64,000 nt of DNA, from the NCBI GenBank assembly GCA_001898625.1, contig MKUP01000018.1, positions 1 to 64,000 on the forward strand. The letters are read 5' to 3'. A program made the position numbers and the translations under genes. The stretch is from Burkholderiales bacterium 67-32. Its GTDB lineage: Bacteria; Pseudomonadota; Gammaproteobacteria; Burkholderiales; Burkholderiaceae_B. Below the pieces are notes generated by a model. It saw only the letters and a program-made list of their open reading frames with translations, was not told where the DNA came from and ran no database searches. This document shows, piece after piece, positions 45,212 through 54,664 of the stretch; positions within the stretch are counted from its first letter, which is position 1, and every line of letters begins with the position of its first letter.

Positions 45212-46678
45212 ATGAACCCGAACGATCCAAGCATCGTGGACACGCCTTACGGCCGCCTGCTGGGCGCCCGCGACGGCAAGGTGGTCCGTTTCCTGGGCGT
45301 GCCCTACGCCCTGCCCTCCACCGGCAATCGGCGCTTCGCGCCGCCCCAGCCACTGGCCGAGGGCGATGGCCGGTTCGACGCGACCGCGCCCGCGGCCATC
45401 CCCCCGCAGTTGCCATCGCGGCTGGCCAAGGTCATGGGCGACTATCCCGCCCGACAGGACGAAAGCTGCCTGCACCTGGACATCTGGGTGCCCGTCGACC
45501 GCCCATCCCGCGCGCCGGTGTTCGTGTTCCTGCACGGCGGCGCCTTCATGACGGGCGGCGGATCGCTGCCCTGCTACGACGGCGCCATGCTGGCCGAGCG
45601 TACGGGCATGATCGTGGTCAACGTGACCTATCGCCTGGGCGTGCTGGGCTTCCTGCCCATTCCCGGGGTCGCGCCCGCCAACCTGGGGCTGCGCGACCAG
45701 ATGACGGCGCTGTCGTGGATACGCCGCACGATCGGCGCGTTCGGCGGCGATCCGGCCAACGTCACGGTGGCGGGACAGTCGGCGGGCGCGTACTCGATCG
45801 CCGCGCTGCAAACCCGCGTGGACGGCCCGGAACTGTTCGATCGAGCCATCATGATGAGCACGCCGCTGGGCGTGGCCTTGCAGACGCCGGCGCAGAAGCG
45901 CGAAGTGGCCGATATGTTCACGCACGCCGCGGGGATCGAGACCGCGACTGCGGACAACCTGTCGCGGCTGACGGTGGACGCCATCCTGAAAGCCCAATTG
46001 CAAGTACTGCGGCAGACCGTTCCGGCCAGCCCCGGAGAAGTCACGCCGCCCTTCATGCCGACGGTCGACGGCGAGGTCATCGCCGCTCCGCCGCTGGCGA
46101 CCGCCGGAGCAGGCGCCTGGTGCGACACCATCATCGGCTACACGCGCGAAGAAAACGCCGCGTTCTACGTGGACGCCGCCATGCGCGAGCTGCCGGCAGA
46201 CACGGTGCGCGGGGTGTATCAGGCCCACTATGGACAGGCAGGTGGCGAGCGGTATGAGCAGGCCCGCGCCAGCCGGGCGCCGGGCACACCTGTCGCGGTG
46301 CTGACGGACCTGCGGTCCAGCCTGGATTTCATCCAGCCTACGATGGCCTATGCCCACGCGCTGGCCGCCAAGGGCCGGGCGCCGTTCGTCTATCAGTTCG
46401 ACTGGCAGTCGCCCACGCCAGGCATCGGTGCCTGCCATTGCATCGACCTGCCCTTCCTGTTCGGCAACCTGGCCATCTGGCGGGACGCGCCCATGGTGGC
46501 TGGTGCCGATCCCGCCGAGCTTGCCGACCTGAGCCGCAGTTTCCAGGACATCTGCGCGGCGTTCGCCCACACCGGCGATCCCAATCGCGCGACGCTGCCC
46601 CCGTGGCCCAGCCATGGGCAGGACGGCGCCGTGCTGCACATCGACCGCCTCATCCAGGCCCGGCACGCGCCGCGTTGA
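45212..46678 (+). CDS. Type-B carboxylesterase
   Basis: A 488-residue alpha/beta hydrolase of the type-B carboxylesterase family, cleaving carboxylic esters. The oxyanion-hole motif FLHGGAFMTGGG is near 107-118; the nucleophile serine is in VAGQSAGAYS (Q in place of the usual E of GESAG). N-terminal VRFLGVPYALPSTGNRRFAPPQP is a family mark. The start at 45212 has an AAGGGGAG ribosome site. No signal peptide is visible, so it is cytoplasmic. It is followed 23 bases later by an aromatic-acid transporter; uptake of an ester and its hydrolysis is a likely pair of roles. Confidence 0.88.
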   Translation: MNPNDPSIVDTPYGRLLGARDGKVVRFLGVPYALPSTGNRRFAPPQPLAEGDGRFDATAPAAIPPQLPSRLAKVMGDYPARQDESCLHLDIWVPVDRPSRAPVFVFLHGGAFMTGGGSLPCYDGAMLAERTGMIVVNVTYRLGVLGFLPIPGVAPANLGLRDQMTALSWIRRTIGAFGGDPANVTVAGQSAGAYSIAALQTRVDGPELFDRAIMMSTPLGVALQTPAQKREVADMFTHAAGIETATADNLSRLTVDAILKAQLQVLRQTVPASPGEVTPPFMPTVDGEVIAAPPLATAGAGAWCDTIIGYTREENAAFYVDAAMRELPADTVRGVYQAHYGQAGGERYEQARASRAPGTPVAVLTDLRSSLDFIQPTMAYAHALAAKGRAPFVYQFDWQSPTPGIGACHCIDLPFLFGNLAIWRDAPMVAGADPAELADLSRSFQDICAAFAHTGDPNRATLPPWPSHGQDGAVLHIDRLIQARHAPR

Positions 46679-46701
46679 ATCCCTTCTCCGCAAGGACCTC
46701 C

Positions 46702-47970
46702 ATGGACACTTCCTCCGCATTGGCCGCAGCGTCCGGCGACGCCCCGGGTTCGCGCTTCGCCCGCATCGGCGTCGTGACGATCTGCTTCCTGATCGTGCTA
46801 CTGGACGGCCTGGACACCACGTCCATCGCCTTCGTCGCACCGGCGCTGGCGCGTGAGTGGGGTTTGCCGCCCGCGGCGTTCACGCCGGCCTTCGTCGCCA
46901 CCAGCGTGGGCGCCGTCGTGGGCTATCTGGCCTGCGGTCCGCTAGCCGGCCGCTGGGGACAGCGGATGGTGGGCGGCCTGAGTGTCGTACTGTTCGGCCT
47001 GGGCACACTGCTGTCGGCCTGGTCGCCGGATGTCCCGGTGCTGGCGGCACTGCGCTTCGTCGCGGCCATGGGCCTGGGCGGTGCCCTGCCCGTGGCGGTA
47101 TCGGTGGCCGCCGGCGCGACGCCGGCCCGCTACAAGGAAACGGCGGCAATGCTGGTGGCTGCGGGACTGTCGGCGGGAGCCGTCATCGGCGGCATGGCCG
47201 GCGTACCCTTGATGCGGCAGTACGGTTGGCATTCGGTGTTCGTGATAGGCGGCATCCTGCCGCTGGTGCTGCTGCCCTTCTTCCTGAAAGCCATTCCCGG
47301 CCGCGGCCTGGCACCCCAGGCCTCCCGGCCGGCCCAGGGCGGCAGCGTGGCGGCGCTGTTCGACCGCCGGTGGCGGCTGCGCACCTGGCTGCTGTGGCTG
47401 TTCGCCTTCCTGATCTTCGTGGACGCCTATGCCCTGACCTTCTGGATTCCCACGCTACTGGCCGAGTTCGGCTTCGGTCCCGCGCAGGCGCCGGCCGCGA
47501 CTGCCGCCTTCGGCATGGGCGGCCTGCTGGGCAGCCTGGCGATGATGGCGCTGGTGGCGAAGCTGGGCGTCAAGCGGCTGCTGGCGATCACGACGCTGAT
47601 CGCGATCGCCTCGATACTGATCGTGAACCAGGCCGCGCTGGCGCCTGGGCAGGTGCTGGCCGTGATCGGCGGCATGGGCGCCGGCCTGATCACCGGTTGC
47701 GTGGGACAAAGTGCGCTGGCGGTGTCCTACTATCCGCCCGAGATCCGTACCACCGGCGTCGGCTGGGCCGCCGCCTCGGGCCGCATAGGCTCCATCGTCG
47801 GACCAGCCCTGGGCGGCCTGATGCTGGCGCTGAACTGGAGCCCCCGGGACATCGTGCTGACCGCGGTCGTGCCGGCCGCGGCCGCGCTGGCGGTGCTGGC
47901 CGCGCTGGCCTGGGTGGACCGGCGCCCGGATGGCGGCCATGCTCCGGCCCGTGCCACGTCCACTACCTGA
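46702..47970 (+). CDS. MFS transporter, aromatic acid:H+ symporter (AAHS) type
   Basis: A 422-residue 12-segment transporter of the AAHS branch (PcaK/BenK/MhpT-like). Marks are LLDGLDTTSIAFVAPAL in the first segment (the DGxDT motif of the group) and GPLAGRWGQRMVGG, a loop 2-3 signature. The DGLD acid pair is needed for uptake of aromatic acids in this group. The start at 46702 has AAGGACCTCC upstream. It is probably co-transcribed with the esterase and controlled by the LysR gene at 44146. The true substrate is unknown. Confidence 0.87.
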   Translation: MDTSSALAAASGDAPGSRFARIGVVTICFLIVLLDGLDTTSIAFVAPALAREWGLPPAAFTPAFVATSVGAVVGYLACGPLAGRWGQRMVGGLSVVLFGLGTLLSAWSPDVPVLAALRFVAAMGLGGALPVAVSVAAGATPARYKETAAMLVAAGLSAGAVIGGMAGVPLMRQYGWHSVFVIGGILPLVLLPFFLKAIPGRGLAPQASRPAQGGSVAALFDRRWRLRTWLLWLFAFLIFVDAYALTFWIPTLLAEFGFGPAQAPAATAAFGMGGLLGSLAMMALVAKLGVKRLLAITTLIAIASILIVNQAALAPGQVLAVIGGMGAGLITGCVGQSALAVSYYPPEIRTTGVGWAAASGRIGSIVGPALGGLMLALNWSPRDIVLTAVVPAAAALAVLAALAWVDRRPDGGHAPARATSTT

Positions 47971-48011
47971 GCCTTGACCGCTGGCCGGCTACCCACCAGC
48001 GGTCAAGGCTC
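47969..48011. terminator. Long hairpin between convergent genes
   Basis: GAGCCTTGACCGCTGG (47969-47984) and CCAGCGGTCAAGGCTC (47996-48011) form a perfect 16-base-pair stem with an 11-base loop, spanning both stop codons. There is no T tract on either side, but the stem is long enough to act as a two-way terminator. Confidence 0.6.
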
Positions 48012-48914
48012 GCGCAACGACTCCGGCTCCCTCAACACCTCGGCCAGCGCCTCCCGAAACGCGGCAATGGGCCGCGCCAGCCGGCCCGCGGGCGCGCGGT
48101 GCAACAGCCAGGCGCGCACGCAGGGACGGAAATCGGGTGACGCGATGATCTCGACCTCGTCGCGCCACGCGCCGCCCGCGAACGCGGCGGGCGTCACGAT
48201 GCCGATGCCGAAACCACGGGCCACCAGCGACATCCTCAGGTCCACGCTCAGGGCCTCGACCGCCACCTGGAAGGGCAGCCGCTCCGCCTCGAAGCGATGG
48301 CGGATGAAGGCCCGGAAGCCACAGCCGCTCTCGTTCATGACCCAGGGGAAGCGGGATAGCTGCTCCAGGTCCGGACGGCGCGGCACCTTCAGCGAACGCG
48401 CGGCGACCAGCAGCACCCGCTGGGCGCCCAGGTCGTCGCACACCAGGGTCTCGGGCGGCGGCACGCCATCGGCCAGGCATACCGCGACGGCATCCAGTTC
48501 GCTGCGCGCGACCTGCTCCACCAGGCGCGGCGACCAGCCCGAGGTCACGCGCAAGGTCAGCGCCGGAAAATCGGTGCGTAGCCGATCGAAGGGCTGCATG
48601 AGCGCGGCTTCGGACAGGTAGGGCATGATGCCGAGCCGGAATTCGCCCTGCACTTCCCCTTGGGGCGACACCCCGGCCTTCAGGTCTTCCAGCGACCGCA
48701 GCACCCGCCGTCCGTGCTCGTAGGCCTCGCGGCCCGCCGCCGTCGGCTTCAATGGCTTGGACTGCCGGTCCAGCAGGGTAGCGGCCAGGCGCTCCTCCAG
48801 GTTCTGCACACGGCGTGTCACGCCCGGCTGCGTCAGATGCAGGCGGGCCGATGCCCCGACGATGGAGCCGGTCTCCACCACCGCCACGAAGGCTTCCAGA
48901 TCATGGATGTTCAT
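48003..48914 (-). CDS. LysR-family regulator of the MFS exporter
   Basis: A 303-residue LysR-type regulator: helix-turn-helix at about 2-60 (LEAFVAVVETGSIVGASARLHLTQPGVTRRVQNLEERL) and effector domain containing GIMPYLSEAALMQPF and the RPDLEQLSRFPWVM block. It diverges from the MFS gene at 49021 across a 106-base gap with a 17-base dyad, so it probably controls that gene. Its 3' end lies in a long hairpin shared with the AAHS transporter gene. Confidence 0.87.
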   Translation of the reverse strand: MNIHDLEAFVAVVETGSIVGASARLHLTQPGVTRRVQNLEERLAATLLDRQSKPLKPTAAGREAYEHGRRVLRSLEDLKAGVSPQGEVQGEFRLGIMPYLSEAALMQPFDRLRTDFPALTLRVTSGWSPRLVEQVARSELDAVAVCLADGVPPPETLVCDDLGAQRVLLVAARSLKVPRRPDLEQLSRFPWVMNESGCGFRAFIRHRFEAERLPFQVAVEALSVDLRMSLVARGFGIGIVTPAAFAGGAWRDEVEIIASPDFRPCVRAWLLHRAPAGRLARPIAAFREALAEVLREPESLREP

Positions 48915-48922
48915 GACATTTC

Positions 48923-48939
48923 CGCATAATCATGATGCG
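48923..48939. promoter_or_regulatory. Candidate LysR operator (LysR/MFS gap)
   Basis: CGCAT (48923-48927), 7 bases, ATGCG (48935-48939) is a perfect 17-base interrupted dyad 9 bases from the LysR start codon. It has the same size and spacing as the dyad at 45155-45171, in a region of low GC. Confidence 0.45.
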
Positions 48940-49020
48940 AATGATTGAATTGCCTGATCATGCAATAGAAAAATAAAGTTTCCGTTCGATATGCAGTTAA
49001 TTTATCAAACGGAGCGTTGC

Positions 49021-50232
49021 ATGACCACCTGCGGAAAATCCGGTGCCCTGGGCCCGCCCGCGTCCCCATCCACCCGCCCTCCGGTGCTGCTGTTCGGCAC
49101 CGCCACCGGCGTCCTCGTCACCAATCTGTTCGCGCCGCAGACACTGGTGGGCGTCATGGGCGCCTCGCTGGGTCTGGCGCCAGTCGCGTCGGGCCTGATG
49201 GCGATGACCACGCTGCTGGGCTATGCGGCCGGACTGTTCCTGCTCGTACCCCTGGCGGACGTGGCGCCGCACCGCCGACTGGTACGCGCGATGCTGGCGG
49301 TCGCCGCGGTGGCCGCGGCAACCGCCGCGTGCAGCCCCTTCGCCACGCTGCTGCTGGTGGCCTTGTTCGTCCTGGGCGCGGCCAGCTCCGTCATCCAGGT
49401 GCTGGTGCCCATCGCCGCCGCCATGGTGGGGCCCGAAATCAGGGGCCGGGTGATCGGCGACATCATGGGGGGCCTGATGGTGGGCATCCTGCTTTCCCGT
49501 CCGCTGGCCAGCCTGCTGGCCGACACGCTGGGCTGGCGCGCGTTCTACGCCGCCAGCGCCCTGGCGTCGCTCGCGCTCGGCTGGACGCTGGTACGCGGCA
49601 TTCCCGACCGGCTGCCGCCGCCCGGTCCGCGCTACCTCGATCTGATCGTGTCCCTGGGATCGCTGCTGCGCCGCGAACCGGTCCTGCGCCGGCGGGCGGC
49701 CAGCGCCGCCCTCAGCATGGCGGCCTTCAGCCTGTTCTGGACCGCCGTCGCGCTGCGCCTCGCGCAGCCGCCCTACTCGGTTGGACAGCGCGGCATCGCC
49801 GTGTTCGCGCTGGTGGGCGCGGCCGCCGCCTTCATCACGCCCTGGGTGGGCCGCGCCGGCGACCGGGGCTGGACGCGGCCGGTGACGGCGATCTCCCATC
49901 TCGGCATGATCGGCGCGTTCGCGCTGGCGGCCTGGGCCGGAAGCGCCGGACAGGGCGACCATGCCCCCTGGATCACGATGGGCCTGGCGGCCGTTGCACT
50001 GGATGCCGGCGTCACCGGCGACCAGACACTGGGCCGGCGTGCCGTCAATCTGCTGGACCCCGCGGCTCGCAGCCGCATCAATGCACTGTTCGTCGGCCTG
50101 TTCTTTTTGGGTGGCGCGGCGGGATCGGCGTTGGCCGGCGTGGCCTGGAGCCTGGGCCAGTGGCAGGCGGTATGCGCGACCGGCGCGGCGCTGGGGCTGG
50201 CTGCGTTGCTGATTCCCTACGCCCCGAAATGA
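49021..50232 (+). CDS. MFS transporter (drug/sugar exporter type)
   Basis: A 403-residue MFS protein with about 12 membrane segments and a short cytoplasmic N-terminus. Features include GTATGVLVTNLFAPQTLVGVMGASLGL near 30 and a MAMTTLLGYAAGLFLLVPLADV helix; it resembles the exporter-type (AraJ/SotB-like) proteins. ATG at 49021 follows GGAGCG. It diverges from a LysR regulator and ends in a strong terminator. Substrate unknown. Confidence 0.85.
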   Translation: MTTCGKSGALGPPASPSTRPPVLLFGTATGVLVTNLFAPQTLVGVMGASLGLAPVASGLMAMTTLLGYAAGLFLLVPLADVAPHRRLVRAMLAVAAVAAATAACSPFATLLLVALFVLGAASSVIQVLVPIAAAMVGPEIRGRVIGDIMGGLMVGILLSRPLASLLADTLGWRAFYAASALASLALGWTLVRGIPDRLPPPGPRYLDLIVSLGSLLRREPVLRRRAASAALSMAAFSLFWTAVALRLAQPPYSVGQRGIAVFALVGAAAAFITPWVGRAGDRGWTRPVTAISHLGMIGAFALAAWAGSAGQGDHAPWITMGLAAVALDAGVTGDQTLGRRAVNLLDPAARSRINALFVGLFFLGGAAGSALAGVAWSLGQWQAVCATGAALGLAALLIPYAPK

Positions 50233-50233
50233 A

Positions 50234-50257
50234 AACCGGGGCCCTTAGGCCCCGGTT
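50234..50257. terminator. Bidirectional rho-independent terminator
   Basis: AACCGGGGCC (50234-50243), loop CTTA, GGCCCCGGTT (50248-50257): a perfect 10-base-pair GC-rich stem between convergent genes. On the minus strand it runs into TTTT, serving the DUF2968 gene; on the plus strand it closes the MFS gene with a shorter T run. Confidence 0.8.
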
Positions 50258-50280
50258 CGGCACGACACGGCGGCAAAGAC

Positions 50281-50997
50281 TCAGCGGCCGCGGCGCACGT
50301 CCTGGCTCGTCACGCTGCTGGCGTTGTCCAGCTTGGTCTGCTGTTCTTCCAGCATGCGGATCTGGCGCTGGAGGGTATTGAGCTGCTCGCGCGCGGCCTG
50401 CCGTTCGTTGGCCAACGCGGCGGCCTCCTGGCGGGCCTGCTCCTGGCGGGCCGCCACCTGCTGCTCCTGCTGGCGCTGCATGCTCAGGTCATTCTGCAGG
50501 GCGTTCAGGCGCGTCTCGTTGGCGCCGATCTGTTTCTCGGTCACGGCTCGCTCGGCGTCGAGCTTGATGCGGCGGATATCCACATCGGCCAATTGCACCG
50601 TCTGCTCGACGAAGGCCTTGTAGGTCTGCTCGGCCTGCGACTCGGAGGTGGTCTTGACCACGCGCCAGAAATTCTTCTGCTGGAACATCGCCACGTAGTA
50701 GGTCAGGTCGTCCGCCTTGAACAGCAGGCTGGCCCCGTAGTTGCCGTTATAGGTGGTGCGCAGCTCGTTCAGGGTGCGGTTCTGGATGAGTTGCTGCAAT
50801 TCCGCCATCGTGCTGTTGCTGGAGGCCGACTGGCCGCCATCGGCAGGCCTGGCCGGCGCGGCCTGGGCCGGAGCCTGGGCGGACGACGGCCGGGCGGTCG
50901 TATTCTGGACCACCTGGGCGGAGGCCCCCAGGGATGCCGCGGAAAGCAACAGTACGATCCCCACTTGTCGGAACATTCTGCATGTCCTCATATTCAT
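50281..50997 (-). CDS. DUF2968 coiled-coil exported protein
   Basis: A 238-residue exported protein of the DUF2968 family, function unknown. Signal peptide at 1 to about 28 (ending ASAQ), a low-complexity Ala/Pro/Ser linker to about 60, a globular part with GNYGASLLFKADDLTYYVAMFQQKNFWRVVKTT and a C-terminal coiled coil rich in Gln/Glu/Arg (about 130-230). ATG at 50997 has AAGGAA upstream and is better than the ATG at 51015, which has no ribosome site. It stands beside the tad regulator but is on its own transcript, ending at a clear terminator. Confidence 0.82.
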   Translation of the reverse strand: MNMRTCRMFRQVGIVLLLSAASLGASAQVVQNTTARPSSAQAPAQAAPARPADGGQSASSNSTMAELQQLIQNRTLNELRTTYNGNYGASLLFKADDLTYYVAMFQQKNFWRVVKTTSESQAEQTYKAFVEQTVQLADVDIRRIKLDAERAVTEKQIGANETRLNALQNDLSMQRQQEQQVAARQEQARQEAAALANERQAAREQLNTLQRQIRMLEEQQTKLDNASSVTSQDVRRGR

Positions 50998-51106
50998 TCC
51001 AGCTTCCTTGGTCATATCGAGTTCGTCGGCCTGGCCGTAACAAAGCGTGTCCGATTTTAATGAAAGTACGGCGTCGTGGGCTCTTTATTGAGCTTTTTTT
51101 GCCGGA

Positions 51107-52468
51107 TCAGTCCAATTCGCCCGCCACTTCCGCGTCCTGGCCGACAATCTGGTACTTGCGCATTTTTTCCCACAGCACCTTGCGGCTGATTCCCAGGAAG
51201 CTGGCGGTGTCCTGGCGCCGCCATCCATGGGCGTCCAGCGCGCCGACGATCCGGTTGCGCTCGGCCAGCTCCTGCGGGCTGCGCTCGTTGGCCGGTATCA
51301 CCACCCCATCGGCCAGCGAGGCGAAGATGCGGCCGATCCGCTCCCTGTCCCAGGCCCGGAACTGCCTGACCATCACCCCTACCCGCTCGGCCACGTTGCG
51401 CAGTTCCCGCACGTTTCCCGGAAAGCGCGTACGCGTGACCAGGGCCGCCAGCCAGTCGGGCACCTCGTCCTCCTGCTCCGGCAGGATCTGCCCCAGCAAG
51501 GCCTTGAAAATGGCGATCTTGTCCACTGCCCCGCGCTCTTCCAGGTTCGGGACGTGCAACTCGATCACCGCCAGGCGGTAGTACAGGTCGGCCCGGAACA
51601 GCTCCTGGCGCACCAGGTCGCGCAGGTCGCGGTTGGTCGCCGCCACCAGGCGGAAATCCACCGGGATCTCGGTGGTAGAGCCCAGCCGGGTCACGCTGCT
51701 CTGCTCCAGGACACGCAACAGCTTTACCTGCTGGTACAGAGGCAGATCGCCGATTTCGTCCAGGAAGAGCGTGCCCTCGTGGGCCTGCTCGAAATATCCC
51801 TTGTGCGCGAAGGTCGCCCCCGTGAATGCCCCCTTGGCGTGGCCAAAGAAGTGCGATTCGAACAGGCCGTCGGGGATCGCGCCGCAGTTGACCGCCACGA
51901 AAGGTCCCTTCCCGTAGCCATGGTGGCCTTCGTGCAGCAGCCTCGCCACCCGCTCCTTGCCCACGCCCGTCTCACCCCGGATCAACACCGTCGAATCGCA
52001 ATCGGCGAAGGCCTCGACCTCGGACAGGAAAACCCGCATGCAGGCGGAAGTCGCGATGAGCGGCTCGGCAGCCTTGGCGCGCGAGCCCTGCTCCCGCACC
52101 ACACCCGCCACCTTGAAGACCAGCGTGCGTAGTTCGGCCGCGGTGAAGTCGGCCGTCAAGACATTGGAATACTCGGGCGGATAGACGCGCGGGTCGCAGT
52201 TGCGAGCCTCGGCCGCCACCCAGACCACCGGCATGCCATGCCCCGCCTGCCAGTCGCTGACGCTGAAACTCGGCCGATCGATCACCGTAACCGAAATGAT
52301 CGCCACCGACATGCGCACACTCGTCACATCGCGCGACACGGCGATATTGTCCGCCCGGATCACGTCCATGTCGAAATTGGCCAGCGCCCGCGCGACGCGG
52401 TCAGCGATATCCGATTTGCCTTCCCAGACGTAAACGTCGAGATCATCTTGCGAAGGTCGTGTCTTCAT
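51107..52468 (-). CDS. Sigma-54-dependent activator of the tad locus
   Basis: A 453-residue enhancer-binding protein. A poorly conserved N-terminal domain (1 to about 125) looks like a receiver fold but lacks a clear phosphorylatable aspartate pattern. The AAA+ domain follows: Walker A GETGVGKE (165-172), GAFTGA loop (213-218, contacts sigma-54), Walker B near 236-242, R-finger NRDLRDL region. A Fis-type helix-turn-helix ends it ([22 protein letters not shown], about 423-444). It is the last gene of the tad set, 38 bases after tadG. Its target promoter probably lies beyond the window's right end. Confidence 0.9.
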   Translation of the reverse strand: MKTRPSQDDLDVYVWEGKSDIADRVARALANFDMDVIRADNIAVSRDVTSVRMSVAIISVTVIDRPSFSVSDWQAGHGMPVVWVAAEARNCDPRVYPPEYSNVLTADFTAAELRTLVFKVAGVVREQGSRAKAAEPLIATSACMRVFLSEVEAFADCDSTVLIRGETGVGKERVARLLHEGHHGYGKGPFVAVNCGAIPDGLFESHFFGHAKGAFTGATFAHKGYFEQAHEGTLFLDEIGDLPLYQQVKLLRVLEQSSVTRLGSTTEIPVDFRLVAATNRDLRDLVRQELFRADLYYRLAVIELHVPNLEERGAVDKIAIFKALLGQILPEQEDEVPDWLAALVTRTRFPGNVRELRNVAERVGVMVRQFRAWDRERIGRIFASLADGVVIPANERSPQELAERNRIVGALDAHGWRRQDTASFLGISRKVLWEKMRKYQIVGQDAEVAGELD

Positions 52469-52506
52469 GGCGGTACGCCCGTTCCCTCCATCGTTGTCGT
52501 TCGCGC

Positions 52507-54654
52507 TCAATAGACGAGGCGAACGTTGTCGCATTCCAATGACATGAGATGCACGTCGGTCTGTCCGATCTTGATGCCAACCAGCCCATCGAGCAGGTTG
52601 GCCACCAGCTTGCCCACCTCGTTCAGCAATGGCTTGAGCAGGCTGACCAGCGGACTCAGGATGGCCTGCAGCAGGTTCTGCGACTGGCCGCTGCCCCCGC
52701 CTCCCAGCAGGCTGCCGAGCAGGTCGCCTACGGTATTGAGCAAGCCGCCCAGCAAGCCGTTGCTGGCGGTCGTCTGCAAGGCCTTGATCAGTTCGGTCCG
52801 CATGCAGGCCTGGTTGCAGGAACCCAGCAGCGGCGTGACGGTCTGGCGCCAGAGCGTGGGCATGGCGCAGGTTCCCAGGTTCAGCAGGCCGCACGGACGC
52901 GGCCAGGTGATGCCGTCCCCGAGCAGCTTCTGTTCGATCACGCTGGGGCTGTAGCCGTACTGGTTCAGGTACTTGTCCGCCACCTGCGTGGCCGTATCGG
53001 CCGGGAAGGCTTCGAGTTGGGCGCCCTGTCCCGAGGAGGACTGGGCCAGCAACAGCGCCAGCAACTGGTTGACCAGATCCTGCACTGTATCGCCCAGCGG
53101 CAGCTCGTTGCGGCCCACCGTCTTGGTCTGGTCCACTTCCAGAGTGGTGGAGACCGGGTCCTGCGCCAGGATGTCGGGCTTGACCTGCCCGTGCAGCAGG
53201 TTGATGCCCAGCAATTTGACGAAGGTCTCGTCCTGCAGGCCGGTCGCGCAGACATCGTGCGTCGACCACAGCGTGGACTCGTTGATCCTGCCCATGCACA
53301 GTTTGGCGATGGACGAATCGACCTTGATCGTGGCCGTGGCCGGCGCCGCGCAGCTCATGCCCGTGAGCGTGCCCTGCGAGCTGACCACGTCCAGCACGAT
53401 GGGCAGCTTGATCTGCGTGCCGAGCAGCCCCAGCAGTCCGCCGACCAGCCCGCCATCGGTCGCGATGTCGACGAAGGTGCGGACCTGGGCCGTGTAGGCC
53501 TTGGTCCCCAGGCCGCCTATGCCGATCGAAGGCGGTTCGATGATGCTGGCGCGCACGTTGGCCTTGAGCCCGACGGCGGTACTGACGGCGGCCGGCAGTC
53601 CGAGGTCGACGGTTACCGCATGATTGGACACGCCGACGCCGACCGCAGCGGTCAGCAGGCCCAGCGCGTCCAGGTCCACGTTCAGCGCCGAGCCGGCGCT
53701 GGGGGCCTGGATCAGGGCGAACAGCCCGCTCGTGACGCTGTTGGACCCCAGTTGGACCAGCAGTTTATCTACGCCCAGCTTGGCGGTCAGCGAGCTCAGC
53801 AGCGAGGCGTTCAGGCCCACGAGGCTGTTCTGGTTCGCCAGGTTGACGATGGCATTCAGCAGTTGCCCGAGCTCGACCTTGCGGGCGGCTAGCAGGCTGT
53901 TCAGTTCGCCCACGCTCAGGTCCGCGCCTAGCGGGAAACCCAACTCCTTGAGCAGTCCGCTGGGCGTGATTTTCACGCCGGCGAGGCCGGCATAGGTCCC
54001 GATGCTGAGGTCCTCGCACAGGTTGGCGCCTACGACTCGGAGCAGTACGCACAAGGGAGCGGTTTGCGAGTTCGTGGTCGCGAGCTTCGAACCGACCCAG
54101 AACGAGGCCACCGGCGCCTCCTGGACCGCGATGGCTTCAGCGTAGAGGGACCGGTTGCCCAGGAAAGGCAGCACCAGGGGGATCTGCTGGGAAATGGCGA
54201 CCTTGATCGCATTGAAGCCGACCGAGGACTTGGGGGTACCGAAATACTTCTTGCCCCCGGTCCCGCTGTAGGACTCGGAGGGAGGCTCCATGGTCTGCAC
54301 GGTGTTCTTGGTCGAATCCGGATTCGGATCCCACCGGCCGCATGCCGGCGCAGGCGACGACGCCATCGACAACCCGAAGCGCTGCAGGTTCAGGTTGGCG
54401 TTGCCGCGCGCGGCCGCCGTCGCGGCAACGCAGCTGTCCCGCTCCAGTTGCTGGGCGCCGGCCAGCGCGGCCAGGTCGGCGGTCTTCTGCAGTTCCCGCT
54501 TCATGTAGAAGAGATAACCCAGGTCGGCCGAGGCCAGCAGGGTGACCGATACCAGCATCGCCGCCGCGGCCGCGATCAGCACCGATCCCCGCTGGCGCGC
54601 CAGCGGCGCCCGGGAAACGGAAACGAACGAGGGGATACGGCGATGGGGTGTCAT
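52507..54654 (-). CDS. tadG: TadG-like pilus assembly protein
   Basis: A 715-residue protein with a short cytoplasmic N-terminus, one membrane segment (about 22-45, [22 protein letters not shown]) with the RGxVL pattern of TadG/TadE-type proteins, and a large exported part. The early helix [32 protein letters not shown] is the TadG/DUF2134 signature. It is much longer than TadE and has many glycine-leucine-rich stretches (for example [18 protein letters not shown] near 663). In Tad pili such proteins are assembly or minor structural parts at the cell envelope. Start supported by the membrane segment. Confidence 0.85.
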   Translation of the reverse strand: MTPHRRIPSFVSVSRAPLARQRGSVLIAAAAAMLVSVTLLASADLGYLFYMKRELQKTADLAALAGAQQLERDSCVAATAAARGNANLNLQRFGLSMASSPAPACGRWDPNPDSTKNTVQTMEPPSESYSGTGGKKYFGTPKSSVGFNAIKVAISQQIPLVLPFLGNRSLYAEAIAVQEAPVASFWVGSKLATTNSQTAPLCVLLRVVGANLCEDLSIGTYAGLAGVKITPSGLLKELGFPLGADLSVGELNSLLAARKVELGQLLNAIVNLANQNSLVGLNASLLSSLTAKLGVDKLLVQLGSNSVTSGLFALIQAPSAGSALNVDLDALGLLTAAVGVGVSNHAVTVDLGLPAAVSTAVGLKANVRASIIEPPSIGIGGLGTKAYTAQVRTFVDIATDGGLVGGLLGLLGTQIKLPIVLDVVSSQGTLTGMSCAAPATATIKVDSSIAKLCMGRINESTLWSTHDVCATGLQDETFVKLLGINLLHGQVKPDILAQDPVSTTLEVDQTKTVGRNELPLGDTVQDLVNQLLALLLAQSSSGQGAQLEAFPADTATQVADKYLNQYGYSPSVIEQKLLGDGITWPRPCGLLNLGTCAMPTLWRQTVTPLLGSCNQACMRTELIKALQTTASNGLLGGLLNTVGDLLGSLLGGGGSGQSQNLLQAILSPLVSLLKPLLNEVGKLVANLLDGLVGIKIGQTDVHLMSLECDNVRLVY

Positions 54655-54664
54655 GAAAGCCTGC

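Noticed and set aside
51080-51100. A hairpin plus T7 run on the plus strand (GCTC-TTTATT-GAGC then TTTTTTT)
   Set aside because: The stem has only four base pairs, and no plus-strand gene ends before it; the nearby genes are on the other strand.
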